From: PALSA-1316 sp964499365
GTDB taxonomy: Bacteria > Nitrospirota > Thermodesulfovibrionia > Thermodesulfovibrionales > UBA6898
Length of the DNA stretch: 64,000 nt
Direction of reading: 5' to 3'
Assembly: GCA_964499365.1 (NCBI GenBank)
Contig: CAZCKU010000009.1
Coordinates: forward strand, 1 to 64,000
Shown here in pieces: positions 18,313 through 26,107 of the stretch (its first letter is position 1; each line of letters starts with the position of its first letter). The position numbers were made by a program, and so were the translations under genes. The notes under the pieces are model-generated. The model saw only the letters and a list, made by a program, of their open reading frames with translations. It ran no database searches and had not been told where the DNA came from.

Positions 18313-18702
18313 ATGGAAAGACATTTCATCAAATGGGTTGTCAACACGATTGCGATCCTGCTGGCGATCAGGTTTGTACCCGGCATCGGCTATAAAGGCG
18401 AGTGGTGGGGCGTGCTGCTCGTCGGACTGCTGTTCGGCATCATCAACACCTTTATCCGCCCGGTCGTGAAGCTGCTGACGCTGCCCTTTCTGATCGTGAC
18501 CCTCGGCCTCTTCACCTTTGTCATCAACGCCATGATGCTGAGTTTCACGTCATGGCTCTCCGGACATCTCGGGCTCGGCTTCTCGGTCGAAGGCTTCAAG
18601 GCGGCCTTTCTCGGGGCTCTCATCATCAGCATCGTCAGCCTCGTAATTTCCTGCCTGCTGCCTGCAGACGAATCAGAACGCGTCCACAGACAAATCGGGT
18701 AG
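18313..18702 (+). CDS. YvlD / phage-holin-IV family membrane protein
   Basis: A 129-residue inner-membrane protein with four hydrophobic helices (about 8-25, 30-52, 58-80, 92-115), including the family-typical GIINTFIRPVVKLLTLP segment and a conserved GLFTFVINAMML. Members of this family are small membrane proteins of unclear role, sometimes linked to envelope stress; the holin name is historical. The next gene follows by 21 bases on the same strand. Confidence 0.75.
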   Translation: MERHFIKWVVNTIAILLAIRFVPGIGYKGEWWGVLLVGLLFGIINTFIRPVVKLLTLPFLIVTLGLFTFVINAMMLSFTSWLSGHLGLGFSVEGFKAAFLGALIISIVSLVISCLLPADESERVHRQIG

Positions 18703-18723
18703 GAAGCATTCAAAGGAGACTGC

Positions 18724-19269
18724 ATGGAAAATTATCATACCGGACAGGTCGTCTATCACCAGGGCTTCGGCACCGGAAGGCTCGTCAATGCCGCTGAAGG
18801 ACGGATCACGGTCAATTTCATCAGGGCAGGTATAAGGAACTTTACGGAGGCCGACGCTGATCTTGAGCTGTCGGAGACGCCGTTTCATGAAGGGGCAGGG
18901 ACGGATCCGGACACCGCTGACCAGGACGAACTGAAAAGAGCATTGCGGGAAGTCCTTCGCGAAGAGGGACTGCTTGGAAACATATCTCTGGCAGAGAAGT
19001 GGGACGGAGGGGAGCTGGTGATAACGCCGGCAAAGCCGGGCCTGCAGCCGAAGTCAGTGCCGATCGACACCTTCTTTCACAAGATCGTCATGGTCAGAAA
19101 CCAGCTCAGGGTGCTGGAGGCAAATATCAATGCCTCCAAAAACCTCTCGGACAGTGAAAAGGTTGATCTGCAGCAGTATATCACCCGCTGCTACGGGTCC
19201 CTGACCACCTTCAACGTCCTTTTCGCCGACAAAAAGGACTGGTTCGTGGGATCAAAGAAAGAGGACTAG
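18724..19269 (+). CDS. CarD/DUF3553-like small domain protein
   Basis: A 181-residue cytosolic protein. The first 45 residues (TGQVVYHQGFGTGRLV...ITVNF) look like the SH3-like domain of CarD/TRCF or DUF3553 proteins, often involved in RNA polymerase or nucleic-acid contact. The rest is helical with no known motif. ATG 18724 has an AAAGGAG site. It is likely co-transcribed with the YvlD-like gene. Specific function unknown. Confidence 0.6.
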   Translation: MENYHTGQVVYHQGFGTGRLVNAAEGRITVNFIRAGIRNFTEADADLELSETPFHEGAGTDPDTADQDELKRALREVLREEGLLGNISLAEKWDGGELVITPAKPGLQPKSVPIDTFFHKIVMVRNQLRVLEANINASKNLSDSEKVDLQQYITRCYGSLTTFNVLFADKKDWFVGSKKED

Positions 19270-19285
19270 GAGCGCACCGGCTGGT

Positions 19286-19309
19286 GCCGCATTGTTCAGA
19301 CAATGCGGC
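19286..19309. terminator. Hairpin between convergent genes
   Basis: A perfect 10-bp stem GCCGCATTGT/ACAATGCGGC with a TCAG tetraloop, followed on the plus strand by TGATTTCTTC. It lies between the stops at 19269 and 19330 and can serve both directions. Confidence 0.75.
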
Positions 19310-19329
19310 TGATTTCTTCAGAGGTTATT

Positions 19330-20238
19330 TCAGGGAGGGCATTTGCCGCAGACCGACCTGAAGAGCGACGTGCTGAGATAACGGTCTCCGCGGTCCGGCA
19401 GGATCACGACGATCGTCCCCCTGCCGAGCTTAGCGGCGACCTTCAGTGCCCCGGCCATGGCAGCCCCGCTGCTCATCCCGACGAAAAGCCCCTCTTTCAG
19501 CGCAAGCGTCCGCGTCATGTCAAAGGCCTCGTCGTCCTCGACATTGACCTTCTCGTCGAGGGCCTCGGGCCGGTAGATCTTCGGCACGATCGACTCGCTC
19601 ATATTCTTGAGGCCCTGGACCTTGTGGCCCAGGAGGGGCTCGACCCCGATGACCCTGATCTTCGGGTTGTATTCCCTGAGCCGTCTACCTGCCCCCATGA
19701 TCGTCCCGGTCGTCCCCATACCCGCGACAAAGCAGTCCAGTACACCCTTTGTCTGTTCAATGATCTCCCTGCCGGTCGTCTCATAATGCGCCTTGATATT
19801 GGAGGAATTGTCGAACTGGTTCGGCATGTAATAACGGTCCGGAGTCTCCTTCAGTATCCTGTGGGCCAGCTTGATGGCACCGTCAGTGCCCTCGTTTCCG
19901 GGACTCAGGACAAGCTCTGCGCCGAACGCCTCCAGGACCTTTCGCCGCTCCATGCTGACGCATTCGGGCATCACGAGTTTCACGCGGTATCCCTTGGCAG
20001 CCCCGACCATCGCCAGCCCGATCCCGGTATTGCCGGAAGTCGCCTCGAGGATCGTGTCCCCCGGGCTGATCAGCCGCGCCTCCTCGGCATCCTTGATCAT
20101 GTACCAGGCGATGCGGTCCTTGACAGACCCGCCCGGGTTATTGCCCTCGAGCTTGGCAAATACGGCCACGTCCGGATGAGGGTTCACCGCATCCAGCCGC
20201 ACAAGCGGCGTATTGCCTATACAGTCAAGAATTCCCAT
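19330..20238 (-). CDS. cysM: Cysteine synthase (CysK/CysM family)
   Basis: A 302-residue PLP enzyme that makes cysteine from O-acetylserine (or O-phosphoserine) and sulfide. PLP-lysine motif NPGGSVKDR (~34-42), the substrate loop TSGNTG (~68-73), the PLP phosphate loop GMGTTGTIMG (~175) and SSGAAMAG (~258) are all present. The C-terminus ends in CGKCPP, a short Cys pair not needed for catalysis. The CysM-like sequence leaves the sulfur donor open. The gene lies beside the distal end of the CRISPR array and is transcribed away from it. Confidence 0.9.
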   Translation of the reverse strand: MGILDCIGNTPLVRLDAVNPHPDVAVFAKLEGNNPGGSVKDRIAWYMIKDAEEARLISPGDTILEATSGNTGIGLAMVGAAKGYRVKLVMPECVSMERRKVLEAFGAELVLSPGNEGTDGAIKLAHRILKETPDRYYMPNQFDNSSNIKAHYETTGREIIEQTKGVLDCFVAGMGTTGTIMGAGRRLREYNPKIRVIGVEPLLGHKVQGLKNMSESIVPKIYRPEALDEKVNVEDDEAFDMTRTLALKEGLFVGMSSGAAMAGALKVAAKLGRGTIVVILPDRGDRYLSTSLFRSVCGKCPP

Positions 20239-20339
20239 CTGTCCACCCTTTCTGCATACGGTGAATATAACAGATTGGCCGGAGAATTTTAAAGCCTTAG
20301 CTCACAAAACAGAGGAATACAAAGGGGTTTAATATGAAG

Positions 20340-23300
20340 TTCTCAATCCCTTTTTTATAAGGTCTTCTTTGGTTCGGCTCCTACCCCGTACTCCGTCCTG
20401 GCCTCCCTGCGTCTCAATCCCTTTTTTATAAGGTCTTCTTTGGTTCAAATGCAGTATATCAGGAGAGTACAAAATGAAAAAGTCTCAATCCCTTTTTTAT
20501 AAGGTCTTCTTTGGTTCTTTAAACCACAAGGAGGAGTTGCGAAATGATAAGTCTCAATCCCTTTTTTATAAGGTCTTCTTTGGTTCGAGATAGAAGTCAA
20601 CTACATCGCAAGCGGAAAATCTCAATCCCTTTTTTATAAGGTCTTCTTTGGTTCTGGCAACGTAGCCGGAGTGTATCGCAAGGTAGAGGTCTCAATCCCT
20701 TTTTTATAAGGTCTTCTTTGGTTCTTTGATGCTTTCAGGGCAATGGCGAAGAAGGCCGTCTCAATCCCTTTTTTATAAGGTCTTCTTTGGTTCTTAATCA
20801 ATGCTGGCGAAATTTCCGCCGCTATGAGTCTCAATCCCTTTTTTATAAGGTCTTCTTTGGTTCAAAAGCATCAAACAAGGTGTCGGCACCCGTTGCGTCT
20901 CAATCCCTTTTTTATAAGGTCTTCTTTGGTTCCAGTCAGACTAAAGCCATTGCAGACCTGCTCATGTCTCAATCCCTTTTTTATAAGGTCTTCTTTGGTT
21001 CTTTCACAGGTTCGTTGAAAGTCTAGCTGTTAGGTCTCAATCCCTTTTTTATAAGGTCTTCTTTGGTTCCCCTTCGGCCACGGTGTTGTTCTCCGTGTTC
21101 ACGGTCTCAATCCCTTTTTTATAAGGTCTTCTTTGGTTCGGGGTTTTGAGCTTGATTCCGGCGGCATCCTGAGTCTCAATCCCTTTTTTATAAGGTCTTC
21201 TTTGGTTCATGCGGTGAACTCGATTGTATCTGAACTGAGGGGTCTCAATCCCTTTTTTATAAGGTCTTCTTTGGTTCTTGCTGGAGATCTGACTTCAAAC
21301 CAGTTCGGCAAGTCTCAATCCCTTTTTTATAAGGTCTTCTTTGGTTCAAACGTGACAAGAGGGCTGCCGACAGCAAGGCGGTCTCAATCCCTTTTTTATA
21401 AGGTCTTCTTTGGTTCGTTCTGAAAGATAACAATGCATTGCGGAACTATGTTGTCTCAATCCCTTTTTTATAAGGTCTTCTTTGGTTCTGAAGTGGTACG
21501 GGAAAGATGAGACCATCACACTGTCTCAATCCCTTTTTTATAAGGTCTTCTTTGGTTCACGTTGCTCCATGGGAGGGTGCGGAAACATCTGTCTCAATCC
21601 CTTTTTTATAAGGTCTTCTTTGGTTCAGCTTATGAAGTACATCAAGGACGAGAAAAGTCTCAATCCCTTTTTTATAAGGTCTTCTTTGGTTCAAGCCAAA
21701 AAGTACGGGCTGGAATTAACGCATGAGTCTCAATCCCTTTTTTATAAGGTCTTCTTTGGTTCCGCATGTCAAACAAGATGAATGAAACATTCCTGTCTCA
21801 ATCCCTTTTTTATAAGGTCTTCTTTGGTTCGTTTACAGAATGAACATTGAACGGAAACAGGGTCTCAATCCCTTTTTTATAAGGTCTTCTTTGGTTCGGC
21901 CCCCGGTGTGGAACTTGGCAGAGGGGCAAGGTCTCAATCCCTTTTTTATAAGGTCTTCTTTGGTTCACTTTTCTGGCGGCAAGTTCGTCAAGTGGAACAG
22001 TCTCAATCCCTTTTTTATAAGGTCTTCTTTGGTTCGGACTCCGTGCGCCAGCAATTTTGAAAAGAAATAGTCTCAATCCCTTTTTTATAAGGTCTTCTTT
22101 GGTTCTCAATACTGCCGGTACAATTCATGACTTGGCCGGTCTCAATCCCTTTTTTATAAGGTCTTCTTTGGTTCACGCCTGACCAGTACAATGCGCATGG
22201 CCTGCTCGTCTCAATCCCTTTTTTATAAGGTCTTCTTTGGTTCCAACGACGAAGAACGCAACGACGAAGAACGAGACAGTCTCAATCCCTTTTTTATAAG
22301 GTCTTCTTTGGTTCGAGGACATCCGCCGGCTATCTCATGAAGATAAGTCTCAATCCCTTTTTTATAAGGTCTTCTTTGGTTCGGACGCGCTTGCATATAT
22401 CAACGGGACAAAGAAGTCTCAATCCCTTTTTTATAAGGTCTTCTTTGGTTCGGATAGCGGGAACGTAACTCGCGAGTCTTTGAGTCTCAATCCCTTTTTT
22501 ATAAGGTCTTCTTTGGTTCTCGAAATACTCTGTCTTTCGGGACGAACGCAGTCTCAATCCCTTTTTTATAAGGTCTTCTTTGGTTCTTCCACAATAATTG
22601 TATTGATTTCACAAATGAAGTCTCAATCCCTTTTTTATAAGGTCTTCTTTGGTTCTTCGGACAGTCAGGCAATTACGGGAACGGAGCGGTCTCAATCCCT
22701 TTTTTATAAGGTCTTCTTTGGTTCTTTCCTCAGTGATAAGGTGCGGGATCACTTCGGTCTCAATCCCTTTTTTATAAGGTCTTCTTTGGTTCATCGAGTA
22801 CACCTCATGGGCCGGACTCTGGCAGGTCTCAATCCCTTTTTTATAAGGTCTTCTTTGGTTCATACCGCCCGTACAAGGTAGTCGCGCACACGGAAGTCTC
22901 AATCCCTTTTTTATAAGGTCTTCTTTGGTTCTTTCCGGTACTTGCAATATTTGGGAGAGAGAAAGTCTCAATCCCTTTTTTATAAGGTCTTCTTTGGTTC
23001 CTTGAACGTAATATATCAATCTACAGAGGAGTCTCAATCCCTTTTTTATAAGGTCTTCTTTGGTTCGAACGGCAGGACAGTAAAATCACAGTACCTTTCA
23101 GTCTCAATCCCTTTTTTATAAGGTCTTCTTTGGTTCTTTATAGCCGGGCGCATGGTCAGCGATATTGGGTCTCAATCCCTTTTTTATAAGGTCTTCTTTG
23201 GTTCGACATCCGCCGCCTTATCGAATACACCTCATGGTCTCAATCCCTTTTTTATAAGGTCTTCTTTGGTTCCATGGCAACAGAAGAGATTGCAATACCC

Positions 23301-23341
23301 CTTGAGTCTCAATCCCTTTTTTATAAGGTCTTCTTTGGTTC
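20340..23341 (-). CRISPR. Type III-A CRISPR array, 44 repeats and 43 spacers
   Basis: A 36-bp repeat that on the plus strand starts GTCTCAATCCC and ends CTTTGGTTC is present 44 times, with spacers of about 31-37 bp. Two copies near the left end differ at the first base (T at 20340, A at 20619), as expected for the leader-distal end. Read on the minus strand the repeat ends ATTGAGAC, close to the ATTGAAAC/G ending of type III and I repeats that becomes the crRNA 5' tag. The array is therefore most likely transcribed right to left, from the cas side. Spacers 36 and 42 share 16 of 17 bases. Confidence 0.98.
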
Positions 23342-23433
23342 TGCCACCATGGCGAGAATGCTTGAATAATAAATAGTTACAAAGGTGCCTGTACAGCTTT
23401 TTGATTTTGCCGCTATCAACCTGTTTTTCCTCC
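23342..23433 (-). promoter_or_regulatory. Probable CRISPR leader
   Basis: The 92 bases between the last repeat and the cas2' stop are A/T-rich (ATAATAAATAG, GCTTTTTGATTTTG) and sit at the array end with identical repeats. Position and array polarity support a leader. No exact promoter could be fixed. Confidence 0.6.
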
Positions 23434-23712
23434 TTACTCAAGAAATAATTCAGCCCCTTGGGGCAGCCTGTCGCCGCGGCCCAGCACCTTCACCAGGTAC
23501 TCGCCAGGCAGAGGATAGATCCGCACATCATCTTCACTCTCATCAATCCGGGCACTGAGTTCCTCTTTCATCCGCTGGACCTCCGGCCGGGTCATCCTGC
23601 AGAAGAAGACCGAGTATTGTACGTGGGTCGCCTTGCCTTTCAGAAACCGAAAGACCCGCGCCAGTCTTTTTTCATCCGCTATGTCATAGCAGATCAGATA
23701 TGAGCTTCTCAT
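23434..23712 (-). CDS. cas2: Cas2 (second copy, canonical)
   Basis: A 92-residue Cas2 with the textbook start RSSYLICYDIADEKRLARV and the core VQYSVFFC. Cas2 bridges Cas1 dimers in the spacer integration complex. ATG 23712 is chosen over an upstream in-frame codon at 23745 because the Cas2 fold begins there. It overlaps the cas1' stop by 29 bases and ends 92 bases from the array. It is more canonical than the cas2 at 25466. Confidence 0.9.
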   Translation of the reverse strand: MRSSYLICYDIADEKRLARVFRFLKGKATHVQYSVFFCRMTRPEVQRMKEELSARIDESEDDVRIYPLPGEYLVKVLGRGDRLPQGAELFLE

Positions 23713-24529
23713 CGCGCCTCTCTCCAAGTTTCCGTATGAGTTCACTTATGATCGCATCTGCCAAATCAGTATAAGCCCGGCGGCGGCCTTCAAATGCTGC
23801 AACGATTGCCTCCACATTTGCAGCCGTCAGCCGGTGAGAGGCAAACCGCTTGTCCCCTGCAGGGTTGGTTACCCTGGAATGCAATACCCCAAGGCTTATG
23901 ACGTCGCAGACCGCCTCCAGCATCCCTGCAATGTCGAGTGCCAGCCCGCACTCCCTCCCCCGGTGGAGTATGCCGACCCGGGGATCAAGCCCGCTGGCGA
24001 TCAAACGCTCGACAACCACCGATAAAGAAAGGTTCAGGGCAAAACCCCTCACCGCATTCCATTTGCCCAGGTCTTCGGGTCTCAGGTATTCGATCAGCTC
24101 CTCATATGTCTGCTCGGAGCAGGACCGTCTTATCGACAGGGACAGCCAGGGATACAGATCCTTAATCATGGACCGCTGAACGGCCTGCCTCCATTCCTGA
24201 GACCATTGGTGCAATATCTGGTCCCTGCCGGGCCGGACAAGGGCCATCCGCTGGACAGCGTAATGCTCCGGCAGATCTGCACAGCAGGGCAGCACAACCG
24301 CCCATTCTGTGCCATCTCTGCCAAGAAAAACCATCGGGACACCATGTTCTGCAAACAGCGTAATGATCGCGGCCTCCACATTGATATTGCCTATCACAAC
24401 GAGACGGCCTATCAGGCGTGCCGGGACCCTCTGTCCCGCCCGCCTGGCGCCGGTAATCCAGATTGACGGACCGTCCCGTCTGATAGTGAGCTCTGTCGAA
24501 CTCTCAGTCAGATAAAGCGTCCTGTCCAT
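23684..24529 (-). CDS. cas1: Second, divergent Cas1 (Cas1')
   Basis: A 281-residue Cas1 homologue. From ATG 24529 the N-terminal beta domain starts MDRTLYLTES, with VVIGNINVEAAI and GVPMVFLGRDG. In the helical domain GILHRGRECGLALD supplies His189 and Asp199, matching the Cas1 His and Asp. The canonical EG.AA..YF segment bearing the first metal-binding Glu is not recognisable; the corresponding region reads CSEQTYEELIEYLR. It is about 35 residues shorter than its neighbour. It may be a variant, a structural partner or an impaired integrase. It overlaps both flanking cas genes (26 and 29 bases). Confidence 0.85.
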   Translation of the reverse strand: MDRTLYLTESSTELTIRRDGPSIWITGARRAGQRVPARLIGRLVVIGNINVEAAIITLFAEHGVPMVFLGRDGTEWAVVLPCCADLPEHYAVQRMALVRPGRDQILHQWSQEWRQAVQRSMIKDLYPWLSLSIRRSCSEQTYEELIEYLRPEDLGKWNAVRGFALNLSLSVVVERLIASGLDPRVGILHRGRECGLALDIAGMLEAVCDVISLGVLHSRVTNPAGDKRFASHRLTAANVEAIVAAFEGRRRAYTDLADAIISELIRKLGERRDEKLISDLL

Positions 24530-25460
24530 CCATGATCCTCCTTGCCAGATTTCTGACTTCTTCGACCCACTTCGGCCTATACTGTTCCGCCCATTCCTCG
24601 TACAGGACATAGAACGACTTTCTGCCAGCCTTCTTCAGGTAAAAGCCGGGCCGCTCATCTTCCGATGCAAAATCGCGTACCGTAAAGGTCCTCTCCCTGA
24701 AAAGGTTCCAGACAAAACGGTCAACAGCTGGCCGATAAGGCTCCACGAGATCACAGGCCAGTGATTCCCTGCCGTAGTCAAACTGATGATAGAAGCCGAT
24801 GGACGGATCGAGTCCGATCACCTCTATCTCCCTGACCATTTCATAGTGCAGCATGGTATAACAGAGAGAAAGCATTGCATTGACCGGGTCTGCCGGAGGT
24901 CTCCTGGTCCTTTTTTTGAAATTCAGGGATTCCGGGAAAATTTCAGTATAAGCCGCAAAGTATGAAGCGGCAGCTCCTCCTTCAAGACCCCGGAGGCTGT
25001 CAATGCCTTCTGCGCCGCCTATAGATCCGGGCATCCCATGCAGCGTATTCAGCGCGGTGGTGAGCTGCAGCCTCAGGTCGGGACGTTCATTCCGGACCTC
25101 TTCAAGCAGAGCGCTCTGGGCCTGTAACTTCCGCAACACCAGCTCCCTGGCCACCCGGCAGGAAAAAGGCAGCCGGCTCTGTTCATACTGCCTGACTCTC
25201 AGGAGTGCATTATTATGCAGCCTGCCATGAAGCATGCCGCTGAACTGCAACCGTTTGCCGGAGAGAAAAAGCACGGATATATCCTGACCTGCCAGCCGGT
25301 GGAGAACCGGAGTATCGACAGTGACATTGCCTACAATAACCACCCGCTTCAGGGGTACGAGCGGAACAGACCCTTCCCTGGACCCTTCCGTATAAAAGGC
25401 AAGCGCGTTGCCGTCCAGCCGGATGTGAAGGTCTTTTCTGTCTATATACAGTGTGCCCAT
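24504..25460 (-). CDS. cas1: Cas1 (first copy, canonical)
   Basis: A 318-residue spacer integrase. The metal-binding triad is visible: Glu160 in GLEGGAAASYF, His225 in GFYHQFD and Asp237 in LACDLVEPYRP. ATG 25460 is preferred; a GTG at 25469 that overlaps the cas2 stop is possible. With the upstream Cas2 it should form the standard Cas1-Cas2 complex that inserts new spacers. Its 3' end overlaps the start of the second cas1 by 26 bases, so translation is coupled. Confidence 0.93.
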   Translation of the reverse strand: MGTLYIDRKDLHIRLDGNALAFYTEGSREGSVPLVPLKRVVIVGNVTVDTPVLHRLAGQDISVLFLSGKRLQFSGMLHGRLHNNALLRVRQYEQSRLPFSCRVARELVLRKLQAQSALLEEVRNERPDLRLQLTTALNTLHGMPGSIGGAEGIDSLRGLEGGAAASYFAAYTEIFPESLNFKKRTRRPPADPVNAMLSLCYTMLHYEMVREIEVIGLDPSIGFYHQFDYGRESLACDLVEPYRPAVDRFVWNLFRERTFTVRDFASEDERPGFYLKKAGRKSFYVLYEEWAEQYRPKWVEEVRNLARRIMDGQDALSD

Positions 25461-25465
25461 TCCGG

Positions 25466-25747
25466 TCACCCGATGTAGAAGTACGCCGGGTCATGCGGCT
25501 GAATCGCAATGCCCAGAGCGTGAGTTTCTGACCTGGCATCCATCCGGAAAATATGAATGCGGTCCTCGTCAGCGGCGATCAGGCTGCCGAGGACCTGGAT
25601 CACAAGTCTCAGCTCTCCGTCCGTCAGGAAACATTCATAGGCCGACTTCTGCCCCCCCGTGCTATACCCCTTCAGCAGGGTATGCACGGCGCTGAGCCTC
25701 CGGTGTTCCGTGACATCGTATGCAATGATATAAAGTGTCCGCTCCAT
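25466..25747 (-). CDS. cas2: Cas2 (first copy, divergent)
   Basis: A 93-residue Cas2-family protein beginning MERTLYIIAYDVTEHRRL, with GGQKSAYECFL in place of the usual VQYSVF core. ATG 25747 is where the fold begins. A promoter with 17-bp spacing ends six bases upstream, so the mRNA is probably leaderless. It heads the four-gene adaptation block and ends six bases before the cas1 start. Confidence 0.85.
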   Translation of the reverse strand: MERTLYIIAYDVTEHRRLSAVHTLLKGYSTGGQKSAYECFLTDGELRLVIQVLGSLIAADEDRIHIFRMDARSETHALGIAIQPHDPAYFYIG

Positions 25748-25753
25748 AAACCA

Positions 25754-25782
25754 ATCATACGGCGGAGCGGACACCCTGTCAC
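25754..25782 (-). promoter_or_regulatory. Promoter of the adaptation operon
   Basis: On the minus strand GTGACA (25782-25777) and TATGAT (25759-25754) are separated by 17 bp, each one mismatch from consensus. Six bases then separate the -10 box from the cas2 ATG. Confidence 0.65.
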
Positions 25783-25786
25783 GAAA

Positions 25787-25809
25787 AACAATATTGCAGC
25801 AACGTTGTT
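25787..25809. terminator. Bidirectional hairpin between csx3-like gene and cas2
   Basis: AACAATATTG (25787-25796) pairs with CAACGTTGTT (25800-25809) with two mismatches. T runs follow on both strands (TTTTTTT after the plus-strand stem, TTTTT on the minus). It separates the interference/signalling genes from the adaptation block. Confidence 0.55.
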
Positions 25810-25840
25810 TTTTTAGTCAGTTGTCAAAGAACAGAAAAAA

Positions 25841-26095
25841 CTAATAAGGGTTATGGTCGAAAATAATCAGATCGCCGGTAACCGGACTCCGGTAACTCAG
25901 CTTCCTGGCCTTCCCATGGAGTGCGTGCGCGATCTTCAGATAGAGCCAGACCGGCCCGGCACCGGTGAGAATAACCTCGTTTCCTTCACCGGCAAGCATA
26001 ACGGCTTTTTTCATATAACTCTCCATCTGATTGAGCTTTGCTGTCTCAGTGTCAGAATAAAGGCTTTCGACATTAATTGTTATTGGGTCACTCAC
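25841..26095 (-). CDS. csx3: Short Csx3-like (Crn3) protein, probable ring nuclease
   Basis: An 84-residue protein. Its second half, EVILTGAGPVWLYLKIAHALHG then LSYRSPVTG (together residues ~40-75), follows the Csx3 signature G.GP.WL....AH..H. Csx3 proteins bind or cleave cyclic tetra-adenylate and thereby shut off type III signalling. At 84 residues it is shorter than typical stand-alone Csx3 (~100). It lies 12 bases after the Card1-like gene, the effector such a protein would switch off. Identification is by motif only. Confidence 0.65.
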   Translation of the reverse strand: MSDPITINVESLYSDTETAKLNQMESYMKKAVMLAGEGNEVILTGAGPVWLYLKIAHALHGKARKLSYRSPVTGDLIIFDHNPY

Positions 26096-26107
26096 TTTGT
26101 CCTCTTA

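Noticed and set aside
18313..18702. Prophage remnant based on holin-like annotation
   Set aside because: The YvlD family is a normal chromosomal membrane protein and no other phage gene is near.
20634..23441. Short ORFs over the CRISPR array with repeated LNPFFIRSSLV or QSLFYKVFFGS peptides
   Set aside because: They translate the repeat in different frames; the spacing and identity are explained by the array.
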